The notes below the pieces were generated by a model, which saw nothing but the letters and a program-made list of their open reading frames with translations, made no database searches and was not told where the DNA came from. Of a stretch of DNA of 6,315 bases, positions 1 to 4,680 are shown piece after piece. The stretch spans positions 1 to 6,315 of the forward strand of contig JAQTLI010000175.1 in NCBI GenBank assembly GCA_028714995.1. Direction: 5' to 3'. Source of the DNA: Methylobacter sp. (GTDB lineage: Bacteria > Pseudomonadota > Gammaproteobacteria > Methylococcales > Methylomonadaceae). Position numbers and translations under genes: made by a program. Position 1 is the first letter of the stretch, and each line of letters begins with the position of its first letter.

Positions 1-113
1 AGCTCTGCGCTGATCAGACCGTTGCTGCCGGTTGAGTCAACTTCGCGGATGCCATCCACTGCAGCGGCTGCGGTCATCCCACCGCCGATGATCAAATACT
101 GGTAGTTCGTCAT
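1..113 (-). CDS. FAD-dependent pyridine nucleotide-disulfide oxidoreductase, N-terminal fragment (cut by window edge)
   Basis: Only the first 37 codons are present; the gene continues beyond base 1. The protein opens MTNYQYLIIGGGMTAAAAVD, a beta strand running into the glycine-rich G-G-G-M-T-A turn (residues 10-15) that holds the ADP part of FAD in the two-dinucleotide-binding-domain flavoprotein superfamily. A second strand (GLISAE, residues 32-37) ends in the acidic residue that usually contacts the ribose. The opening resembles the ferredoxin-reductase/AIF-like branch, which passes electrons between NAD(P)H and small redox partners, but substrate cannot be decided from this fragment. The start is supported by AGGAG (complement of 123-127) nine bases upstream of the ATG. 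It lies downstream of the DUF1840 gene on the same strand but is separated by 321 bases, so it probably has its own promoter. Confidence 0.85.
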   Translation of the reverse strand, partial: MTNYQYLIIGGGMTAAAAVDGIREVDSTGSNGLISAE

Positions 114-185
114 AGTTTGTGTCTCCTGTCTTTTACTTACTCTTTCCAGAGTTGCTGTCCAGACTCGCGCAGCGCCCTTATAGAT

Positions 186-207
186 TGTGAAGAAATTGTC
201 CTTCACA
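186..207. promoter_or_regulatory. Perfect dyad TGTGAAG-N8-CTTCACA, candidate operator
   Basis: Seven-base arms match perfectly around an 8-base spacer. The site is 73-94 bases upstream of the oxidoreductase ATG, a usual place for an operator or activator site. It superficially looks like a CRP site (TGTGA...TCACA), but the spacing between those pentamers is 12, not 6, so CRP is not supported. The regulator is unknown. Confidence 0.45.
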
Positions 208-232
208 CATAGAATGTTGTCTGTACGCTGAC

Positions 233-250
233 GAACACAACGCTATGTTC
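233..250. promoter_or_regulatory. Dyad GAACACA-N4-TATGTTC, candidate operator
   Basis: The arms are GAACACA (233-239) and TATGTTC (244-250), with one mismatch over seven bases. Together with the site at 278-295 it suggests a shared consensus GAACATA-N4-TATGTTC. Its centre (241.5) lies exactly 45 bases from the centre of each flanking dyad. The regulator is unknown. Confidence 0.4.
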
Positions 251-277
251 CGATCACTACATTTCAAAGATCCTAAT

Positions 278-295
278 GAACATAGAGTTATGTAT
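278..295. promoter_or_regulatory. Dyad GAACATA-N4-TATGTAT, candidate operator
   Basis: The left arm GAACATA (278-284) and right arm TATGTAT (289-295) form a dyad whose inner five bases are perfect (ACATA/TATGT). The left arm equals the reverse complement of the right arm of the 233-250 site, so the two look like copies of one operator. The regulator is unknown. Confidence 0.4.
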
Positions 296-434
296 GTCTA
301 AAATTCCCTTTCGTGTGTTGTTCCCATAAAGGTATTTTAATGGTTTACATTATTCCATAATCTATGAATGTTCACACACAGACCCCGACCAGTTTCGTAT
401 GTATTATTTAAATGCGCAGAAGGCCCTCTGATTT

Positions 435-731
435 TCATTTCCACATTACGTCAGCGTTTGCCTTTGCTGCGGCAGCAAGAAGATTAATGAGCGGCAGCGC
501 TCGATTAGCCATGCTCACGACTGGCTCATCCGCATCCTCGTCCTCAACTGGCGGTGAGGCTTTTTCTGCCTCGATAGCGGCTGTTAACCGACTCAGGGCC
601 GCAGGAATATCTGCCGCCAGAATCGCACCGGGCACGGTTGCACTGTGTCCCATCATTTTCAGCAGGGCAAGCGCGACATCCCCAAATAGGGTGATGTCGG
701 CATAGGCTTTGGTAGTAAATGTAACAAGCAT
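435..731 (-). CDS. DUF1840 family protein
   Basis: The product is a 98-residue protein of unknown function that I recognise as DUF1840, a family seen mainly in Betaproteobacteria. Family hallmarks are the opening MLVTFTTKAYADITLFGDVA, the K-M-M-G-H segment (about residues 25-29), the V-P-G-A-I-L stretch, and the C-terminal VSMANRALPLINLL ending in D-V-M-W-K. An acidic linker (PPVEDEDADEP, about residues 60-70) joins two predicted helical halves. No signal peptide or membrane segment is seen, so it is probably cytoplasmic. A longer in-frame start exists at 791, but the start at 731 is chosen because the family begins MLVTF and GAGGAG (complement of 739-744) lies six bases upstream. It has about 170 bases of upstream non-coding DNA and is probably transcribed on its own. 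Confidence 0.9.
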   Translation of the reverse strand: MLVTFTTKAYADITLFGDVALALLKMMGHSATVPGAILAADIPAALSRLTAAIEAEKASPPVEDEDADEPVVSMANRALPLINLLAAAAKANADVMWK

Positions 732-766
732 AGTGTTCTCCTCGAACGAATAATTAGTATTTGCTT

Positions 767-795
767 GCGTACAGCCATTAACTCTACGCATACAG
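767..795. promoter_or_regulatory. Direct repeat GCRTACAG spaced 21 bases, upstream of the DUF1840 gene
   Basis: GCGTACAG (767-774) and GCATACAG (788-795) are near-identical and start 21 bases apart, two helical turns, within the presumed promoter region of the DUF1840 gene. They could be a tandem activator site, but two 8-base near-matches are weak evidence alone. Confidence 0.2.
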
Positions 796-901
796 GTTAT
801 TACTCAAGTCGGATACATCCTTTGTGTTCGTGGTACCCAGACACATTTTCATTGCGCAACCTTTTGTCGCAACGCGGTTGAAAAAATTCCGCCGTCGAAA
901 C

Positions 902-1090
902 TCAAGGCAGCCCCATCTCACTTCTTAACGCGTGGTGCGCCACTTGTTCCCTGGCTGCGGTGACAACGTGAGCGGGCTCGAACCCGAAGTGCTGTGTAAC
1001 GATCGCTTTCATGCCGCTCATCAGCAGTCCACGCATGATGTTGTCGAGCCGGAAGCTTTGACTGAGATCGTGTTGTTGTGCGGCTTTCAT
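902..1090 (-). CDS. Possible small protein of unknown function (62 residues)
   Basis: I do not recognise this protein. The ORF begins with ATG 11 bases after the stop codon of the HAD-family gene, on the same strand, and reads MKAAQQHDLSQSFRLDNIMR onward to a Pro-rich, Met-containing end (SEMGLP). It looks helical, soluble and mildly basic/His-rich, with no signal peptide or membrane segment. Codon choice is similar to the G+C-rich zwf and HAD genes. Arguments against it are the poor ribosome-binding site (AGAAG-like at best), the small size and the lack of a recognised family. It could also be the tail of a decayed gene, given the gnd remnant at the other end of this cluster. Confidence 0.4.
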   Translation of the reverse strand: MKAAQQHDLSQSFRLDNIMRGLLMSGMKAIVTQHFGFEPAHVVTAAREQVAHHALRSEMGLP

Positions 1091-1101
1091 GATAGCTTCT
1101 A

Positions 1102-1794
1102 TTATGTGCAGTCGGCTTTGGGGATGCCGAGCAAGGTGGAAAAATCATAATTGATCAGGTCGCCGATATGCTCAATTGTTATATCAGCGGGCGGATAGGC
1201 GGCGATATTCCCGGGGTCGAGCGCATAGTGTCCCTGCCGAGGGAATACGGTTGTCAGATGATCTCCACAGATTTTTTTCATCGCCGCCAGAATGCGCAGT
1301 TTGTCGTCCACCATGACGTAATGACGAGCCGGGTAACGCTGCTCGACGTCATCGAGCATTTGCTCTTTGTGCTGGTAAATCAGCACCCGGCCCCCGACCG
1401 CGTCCCACAATCCTGATCGCAGTGCCTTGCGCGGCTGGAACACCACATCGCCATCCGACAGAATCACTGTCGGTCCCCAACGGCGGAGATATGCGATGAC
1501 GTCAAGGGCGCCTGGATACAAGCGCTCTGCAAACGGATAGTCCACCAGAAATGAAGATAACATCAATAACCGCGGATCATTCATGCCCCCAACACGGTAG
1601 CCTTGCAAGGCGCCGAGATAGTCCGCATAGCCGAGTTCAGCGCGCAACGCTTCGAAAATTTCCCAATATCGATTCCGGCTCTCGTCGCCAAACTCACGCG
1701 CAAGATGGTCGCTCAGGTCGGCTACGATGCGATCGTTATCGAGCAGGGTATTGTCAATATCCAGCAGGAACACCACTTCGTTTGCCGCTGTCAT
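1102..1794 (-). CDS. HAD-superfamily hydrolase, probable phosphatase, translationally coupled to zwf
   Basis: This 230-residue protein carries all four haloacid-dehalogenase motifs. Motif I is LLDIDNT, with nucleophile Asp12 and acid/base Asp14. Motif II is ILSDGD with Ser113. Lys143 (in QHKEQ) is a likely motif III lysine. Motif IV is MVDDK with Asp163/Asp164 for magnesium. A helical insert of about 70 residues after motif I is a C1-type cap, as in small-molecule phosphatases. No signal peptide is seen, so it acts in the cytoplasm. Its ATG overlaps the zwf stop codon as ATGA, which implies one transcript and coupled translation. A substrate among sugar phosphates of the pentose phosphate route is a reasonable inference, but the sequence does not fix it; beta-phosphoglucomutase-like or dehalogenase activity is not excluded. 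Confidence 0.88.
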   Translation of the reverse strand: MTAANEVVFLLDIDNTLLDNDRIVADLSDHLAREFGDESRNRYWEIFEALRAELGYADYLGALQGYRVGGMNDPRLLMLSSFLVDYPFAERLYPGALDVIAYLRRWGPTVILSDGDVVFQPRKALRSGLWDAVGGRVLIYQHKEQMLDDVEQRYPARHYVMVDDKLRILAAMKKICGDHLTTVFPRQGHYALDPGNIAAYPPADITIEHIGDLINYDFSTLLGIPKADCT

Positions 1795-3203
1795 TTTGCC
1801 ACCTTCACCGATATTGGGTTGTGCCAGCTTCCGTCTGCCGCAATGAGCGTATCAGCTAGTTTCGGTCCCCAGCTGCCGGGTTTGTAGCGGTGAGCCTTGT
1901 GGTGGATATTAAGAACTGGATCGACTACAGCCCAAGCAGCTTCAACCGCATCCTCGCGAATAAAGAGCGCTCCATCGCCAGCCATGGCGTCTTCCAAAAG
2001 TCGCTCGTAGGGTGTTTCCTGTCCCGGCTGTTCATCTAGCAGGTAGAGCTCGCGCTGATCGCCGACGAACTCCTTGCCTGCACGCTTGACGCGCGCGGCG
2101 ATGGCGACGGCGGAGTTGGGAGAGATCCGGAAACGCAGATAATTGGACCGCCCGTCCACGGGAGCGGAATCGTCGAACAGCTTTTGCGGTGGCGGCTTTA
2201 ACTCCACCAGAACCTCGGCTGCTGTTGCTGCCAGACATTTGCCGGAACGCAGGTACCACGGCACTCCTTCCCAGCGCCACGAATCGATAAAAAGCCGCAG
2301 GGCGCAGAAAGTCTCGACATCCGAGTCCTTCGCCACACCTGGCTCTTTCCGGTAACCTGAGTACTGGCCGCGCACCACGTCGTCTGGGTGCAGGGGCCGC
2401 ATGGCCTGGAACACTTTGGCTTTCTCGCTGTGAACAGCACCAAAGCTCTGATAAGCCGGCGGCTCCATGGCAAGCAACGCGACAATCTGGAACAAATGAT
2501 TCTGGATAACATCGCGCAGACAGCCAACACTTTCGTAAAATACGCCGCGACCGTTCACACCAAAATCCTCGCACAGCGTGATCTGCACGCTGGCCACGCA
2601 GTTGCGGTTCCAGATCGGTTCAAGAAACGAATTGGCGAAACGGAAATAGAGAATATTCATAATCGCCTCCTTCCCCAGATAATGGTCGATGCGAAAGATC
2701 GAATCTTCCGCGAACACCGACAGCGCGATACGGTTGAGTTCCCGGGCCGAAGCCAGGTCGCGCCCGAACGGCTTTTCAACGATGACGCGCGCCTGATCGG
2801 CTAGGCCCGCTGATCCTAGCCCTTTGATAACTGTCTCGAACAGCGCGGGCGGAATCGCGAGATAATGCGCTGGGCGAAGGGCATCGCCCAGCGTTTGCTT
2901 GAGCGCTTTGAACGTGTCCAGGTCGTTGTAATCACCGTCCACATACTGGAGCAGGGAAAGCAGATGGTCGAGGGCGCTCCGGTCATCGATCTTGCCGGCT
3001 TGCTTGATACTGTCCGTCGCCTGTTTGCGCACTTGCGCCAAGTTCCACTTCGAGAAGGCGACGCCTACCACCGGCACATTAAGGGCTCCACGCTTGGCCA
3101 TTGCGTAGAGTGCCGGAAAGATCATCTTGTGGGCGAGGTCGCCCGTCACGCCGAAGATCACCAACGCATCAGCCGACGTCGTACGACTATAGGTATTGTT
3201 CAT
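1791..3203 (-). CDS. zwf: Glucose-6-phosphate 1-dehydrogenase
   Basis: It oxidises glucose 6-phosphate to 6-phosphogluconolactone, making NADPH (or NADH), the first step of the oxidative pentose phosphate route. The 470-residue protein shows the N-terminal dinucleotide-binding turn GVTGDLA (residues 18-24), EKPFG (143-147), the substrate signature RIDHYLGKE (171-179, His174 for the phosphate), GRGVFYE, and RDVIQNHLFQ with the probable catalytic base His236. The 62-residue gap between the two histidines equals that of the classic enzyme. Length is slightly below the usual 480-500, and the GVTGDLAHKM opening resembles the shorter Zwf1-like branch. The start at 3203 is preferred over in-frame ATGs at 3239 and 3227 because AGAAGG (complement of 3212-3217) lies 8 bases upstream and the old gnd reading frame stops one base before this ATG. 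It is the intact core of a former gnd-zwf-HAD operon. Confidence 0.96.
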   Translation of the reverse strand: MNNTYSRTTSADALVIFGVTGDLAHKMIFPALYAMAKRGALNVPVVGVAFSKWNLAQVRKQATDSIKQAGKIDDRSALDHLLSLLQYVDGDYNDLDTFKALKQTLGDALRPAHYLAIPPALFETVIKGLGSAGLADQARVIVEKPFGRDLASARELNRIALSVFAEDSIFRIDHYLGKEAIMNILYFRFANSFLEPIWNRNCVASVQITLCEDFGVNGRGVFYESVGCLRDVIQNHLFQIVALLAMEPPAYQSFGAVHSEKAKVFQAMRPLHPDDVVRGQYSGYRKEPGVAKDSDVETFCALRLFIDSWRWEGVPWYLRSGKCLAATAAEVLVELKPPPQKLFDDSAPVDGRSNYLRFRISPNSAVAIAARVKRAGKEFVGDQRELYLLDEQPGQETPYERLLEDAMAGDGALFIREDAVEAAWAVVDPVLNIHHKAHRYKPGSWGPKLADTLIAADGSWHNPISVKVAK

Positions 3204-3204
3204 T

Positions 3205-3488
3205 TCAGAGGCCTTCTTTCTTCTCATTATGCCCACCAAGCTGCTTTCTCATTACGGACAGAAGCCGGTTGGCATAGTCGGCATCGCTATCGTACTAGCC
3301 CTTACCGAATTCGATCCCGTAGTGGACCATCTTTGACGTAGTGTCCGGCTTCGTGCTCACGGCGAGGGGAAGCGTGGCAAAGACCGGACCAAGATGCTGG
3401 ACAGTTTCTTTCTCGTCACTGATAACCAGGCAATAGCCACGTTCCGAAGATCAAGGCAATGTCTATCCATATTCCCGGTAAGTTTCAT
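3205..3488 (-). pseudogene. gnd: Decayed 6-phosphogluconate dehydrogenase (decarboxylating), gnd remnant
   Basis: Reading the minus strand gives short blocks in the correct order of a bacterial 6-phosphogluconate dehydrogenase of the roughly 300-residue type. The blocks are ERGYCLVISDEKETVQHL (3444 downward), EAGHYVK then KMVHYGIEFG (about 3354-3301; compare the family's GHYVKMVHNGIEYG active-site helix with its lysine), and the C-terminal YANRLLSVMRKQLGGHNEKK. An opening MKLTGNMDR from ATG at 3488 may be a scar of the family's N-terminal nucleotide-binding start, but this is uncertain. EAGHYVK is one frame away from KMVHYGIEFG; a TAG at 3295-3297 and a TGA at 3451-3453 interrupt the frame; about two thirds of the gene is missing. 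The old stop (3205-3207) is one base before the zwf ATG, and the preserved 3' end carries the zwf ribosome-binding site. Confidence 0.85.
3212..3217 (-). promoter_or_regulatory. zwf ribosome-binding site inside the gnd remnant
   Basis: AGAAGG on the minus strand, eight bases before the ATG at 3203, is the best Shine-Dalgarno match near the zwf start and decides between three in-frame ATGs. It sits in the last codons of the dead gnd frame, so this end of gnd may be held by selection on zwf translation. Confidence 0.6.
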
Positions 3489-3509
3489 GTTTATTCTCTG
3501 TGAATAAAT

Positions 3510-3665
3510 TTATTTGAGATCACCAAAGCCCATCTGAATCTTGCCTACGTTCTTTTGGATATTTCCTTCTAGCTCCATATCCTTGTTGTCCAGTATCACG
3601 CCGACGGCTTCCTTAACTTTATCTTTGACTTCTTCGAATCGGCCTATCTTTTGATCTTTGTTCAT
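3510..3665 (-). CDS. CsbD-family general stress protein (51 residues)
   Basis: The 51-residue product begins MNKDQKIGRFEEVKDKVKEA and ends GKIQMGFGDLK, matching the CsbD-like family of small, highly charged, four-helix stress proteins of unknown biochemical role; Bacillus CsbD is under sigma-B control. The family's middle motif appears as DKDMELEG-like NKDMELEGNIQKNVGK (residues 27-42). The protein is rich in Lys, Glu and Asp, has no cysteine and no membrane segment, and is probably cytoplasmic. The usual Q-V-K-G-R start is altered to Q-K-I-G-R. AGGAAA seven to eight bases upstream serves the ATG. It ends 21 bases before the gnd remnant on the same strand. A truncated second copy with a homologous leader is on the plus strand at 4616-4675. 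Confidence 0.9.
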   Translation of the reverse strand: MNKDQKIGRFEEVKDKVKEAVGVILDNKDMELEGNIQKNVGKIQMGFGDLK

Positions 3666-3763
3666 GAGTGTTTCCTGATAATTAATTTAGCCATCACCAG
3701 AGCGTGAAATGACGTGTCCTATTGCTTAATTGAAATAATACAAGCAAAACTGAACACGGTCGG
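3633..3763 (-). repeat. Inverted duplication arm A: csbD 5' end plus leader
   Basis: Read on the minus strand from 3763 to 3633, this matches 4520-4648 on the plus strand. By hand alignment about 101 of 129 positions are identical with one 2-base gap. The match covers about 97 bases before the ATG, including TGTTCAGTTTTG and TCATTTCACGCT, and the first 11 codons. Confidence 0.85.
3722..3747. promoter_or_regulatory. Dyad TTGCTT-N14-AAGCAA in the csbD leader
   Basis: Perfect six-base arms lie 57-82 bases before the csbD ATG. The inner part is A+T-rich, which suits a promoter region. The dyad is not preserved in the second csbD leader, where this stretch is the least conserved part, so its function is doubtful. 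Confidence 0.25.
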
Positions 3764-3782
3764 TGCGGAAGCGTACATAGAT

Positions 3783-3797
3783 TAAGGATTTTCCTTA
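3783..3797. promoter_or_regulatory. Perfect palindrome TAAGGA-TTT-TCCTTA, candidate response-regulator site
   Basis: Six-base arms around three bases sit 118 bases upstream of the csbD ATG, just outside the leader shared by the two csbD copies. The pattern resembles the symmetric boxes bound by LuxR/NarL-class regulators, such as the RcsAB box (TAAGAATATTCCTA), but is not identical. A short RNA hairpin is an alternative. Confidence 0.35.
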
Positions 3798-4114
3798 GGG
3801 ACGCGGATTTTTAGAACTGCTTATGAGCAACAAGGAATAGATACGGATTAAGTTTATACAACTGCTTAATATGATGATGCGGCTTTATTGGTTGCATAAC
3901 GCTGATCTCAACATTCCTCAGCCGCAGATGCGGAACCGGTCCTCGCTTGATAGCGCCGATTGATTGCGACAATAACTTGTTTCTACAGGCTGGATTCATT
4001 ACAGCGATGTGAATGTCGGGGGGCATATCATCGATAACGATCAATGTTCGTTACCGTACAGACTAAGTCCGATCTTGCAGCTAAACTTTTTTCACCTTTT
4101 TAATGAGGATCATC

Positions 4115-4261
4115 ATGAATATGAATATCGCGATCGAACCCATACTGGCTCTTGTGATAGGGATATTAATTTTGCTGGTACCGAGGTTTTTAAATTATTT
4201 CGTGGCCGTGTATTTGATCGTCGTGGGTATCTTGGGGCTAATGCACCATGGTCTCAGGTGA
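4115..4261 (+). CDS. DUF3096 family small membrane protein (48 residues)
   Basis: The 48-residue product begins MNMNIAIEPILALVIGILIL and continues VPRFLNYFVAVYLIVVGILG, which is the DUF3096 pattern: two hydrophobic helices (about residues 5-22 and 28-43) joined by a short P-R-x-L-N-Y turn. It should sit in the cytoplasmic membrane with a short His/Arg tail inside or outside. Its function is unknown. The start is supported by TGAGGA (4104-4109) five bases upstream. The DUF3309 gene follows after 81 bases on the same strand, and the pair is probably co-transcribed and stress-linked by its csbD neighbours. Confidence 0.88.
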   Translation: MNMNIAIEPILALVIGILILLVPRFLNYFVAVYLIVVGILGLMHHGLR

Positions 4262-4342
4262 AGGGGGGCAAGGAAGGGCCAAGGCTCCGCCGATTTGGAC
4301 TGGTTTTTAGTTTAACGTTTTTTCTCTAAGAGGAGTACTACC

Positions 4343-4501
4343 ATGTCACTAGGCACAATTTTACTGATAATTATCGTCCTGATGCTTGTTGGCGCCTTTC
4401 CAACCTGGCCACATAGCCGGGAATGGGGTTATGGACCCAGCGGTGGGCTAGGGCTGTTACTGATCATCTTACTGGTTCTGGTCTTAATGGGCAGAATCTA
4501 G
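4343..4501 (+). CDS. DUF3309 family small membrane protein (52 residues)
   Basis: The 52-residue protein starts MSLGTILLIIIVLMLVGAFP and contains the family core TWPHSREWGYGPSGGLGL, ending L-M-G-R-I. Two hydrophobic helices (about residues 3-19 and 36-50) flank this conserved aromatic/Gly loop, so it is an integral membrane hairpin. Function is unknown. AAGAGGAG (4328-4335) lies seven bases before the ATG, a strong ribosome-binding site. It is full length for the family. DUF3309, DUF3096 and CsbD genes are often small stress-type neighbours, and here the truncated csbD copy follows. Confidence 0.9.
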   Translation: MSLGTILLIIIVLMLVGAFPTWPHSREWGYGPSGGLGLLLIILLVLVLMGRI

Positions 4502-4519
4502 CCGCGAAACAATACCACG

Positions 4520-4648
4520 CCGACCATGTTCAGTTTTGTCTGTATCGCTTCAACTGGACGTTGGGAAATATCATTTCACGCTTTGGTCATGACTAACAAT
4601 TATCAGGAGACATTCATGAACAAAAATCAAATTAAAGGCCGCGTCGAA
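4520..4648 (+). repeat. Inverted duplication arm B: csbD 5' end plus leader
   Basis: This plus-strand segment is the partner of 3763-3633 on the minus strand: about 101 of 129 aligned bases agree with one 2-base gap. Similarity begins near CCGACC (4520), 18 bases after the DUF3309 stop, and ends abruptly after codon 11 of the truncated csbD. Confidence 0.85.
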
Positions 4649-4675
4649 TTTATTCATTGCGCTCCTGATTTTTAA
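4616..4675 (+). pseudogene. Truncated csbD-like gene (19 codons)
   Basis: The frame reads MNKNQIKGRVEFIHCAPDF and stops. The first 11 residues are a textbook CsbD-family start (MNKxQxKGRxE), preceded by a good ribosome-binding site (CAGGAGA at 4603-4609). The family's remaining 40 or so residues are absent, replaced after base 4648 by unrelated A+T-rich sequence. The leader and first codons match the intact csbD at 3510-3665. It is most simply a 3'-deleted duplicate. A translated 19-residue peptide is possible, because the start signals are intact, but there is no evidence that it does anything. Confidence 0.8.
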
Positions 4676-4680
4676 ATAAA

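Larger units (their letters stand above)
114..434. other. Non-coding gap with clustered dyad repeats
   Basis: I see no credible gene in these 321 bases. The stretch is A+T-rich and lies between the DUF1840 stop and the oxidoreductase start, both on the minus strand, so it probably holds the oxidoreductase promoter and control sites. It contains three dyads (listed separately) and further TGTTC half-sites at 319-323 and 369-373. A weak hairpin, complement CAGAG-GGCC-TTCTG (about 417-430), lies just after the DUF1840 stop and is followed by an A/T-rich run; it is too weak to call a terminator. Confidence 0.6.
3666..4114. other. Intergenic region between divergent csbD and DUF3096 genes
   Basis: These 449 bases separate the minus-strand csbD gene from the plus-strand small membrane protein genes and should hold both promoters. 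Bases 3666-3763 are the csbD leader shared with the second copy. A TAAGGA-TTT-TCCTTA palindrome lies at 3783-3797. The segment 3811-4044 is open on the minus strand from a TTG, but I see no family, no ribosome-binding site and unlike composition, so I do not call a gene. I find no terminator. Confidence 0.6.

Noticed and set aside
186..207. CRP site reading of TGTGA...TCACA
   Set aside because: The half-sites are 12 bases apart instead of 6, so the geometry is wrong for CRP. It is kept only as a dyad of unknown regulator.
412..705. Plus-strand frame of 97 codons opposite DUF1840
   Set aside because: It is the antisense shadow of a recognised DUF1840 gene, low in complexity (Ala/Ser) and without a ribosome-binding site.
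855..892. Possible terminator after the 62-codon ORF, using CAACC...GGTTG and the run of six A's
   Set aside because: The arms are only five bases and, on the transcribed minus strand, the T-run comes before the stem instead of after it.
2032..2574. 180-codon minus-strand frame within zwf
   Set aside because: It overlaps zwf in another frame, where zwf has unbroken family motifs; the translation is Arg/Ser/Cys-rich, typical of an out-of-frame shadow.
2865..3341. Long plus-strand open frame opposite the 5' end of zwf and the gnd remnant
   Set aside because: It is antisense to clear zwf coding sequence and the gnd fossil. Its openness is a by-product of the G+C-rich codons on the other strand.
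3811..4044. Open frame of 77 codons on the minus strand between csbD and DUF3096
   Set aside because: It starts at TTG without a ribosome-binding site, matches no family I know, and has a His/Lys/Pro-rich sequence unlike its neighbours. It lies in a region expected to hold two promoters.
3633..4648. Active invertible switch flanked by the two csbD arms
   Set aside because: The arms are about 78 percent identical by hand count and no recombinase gene or sharp core site is visible. An old duplication is the simpler reading.
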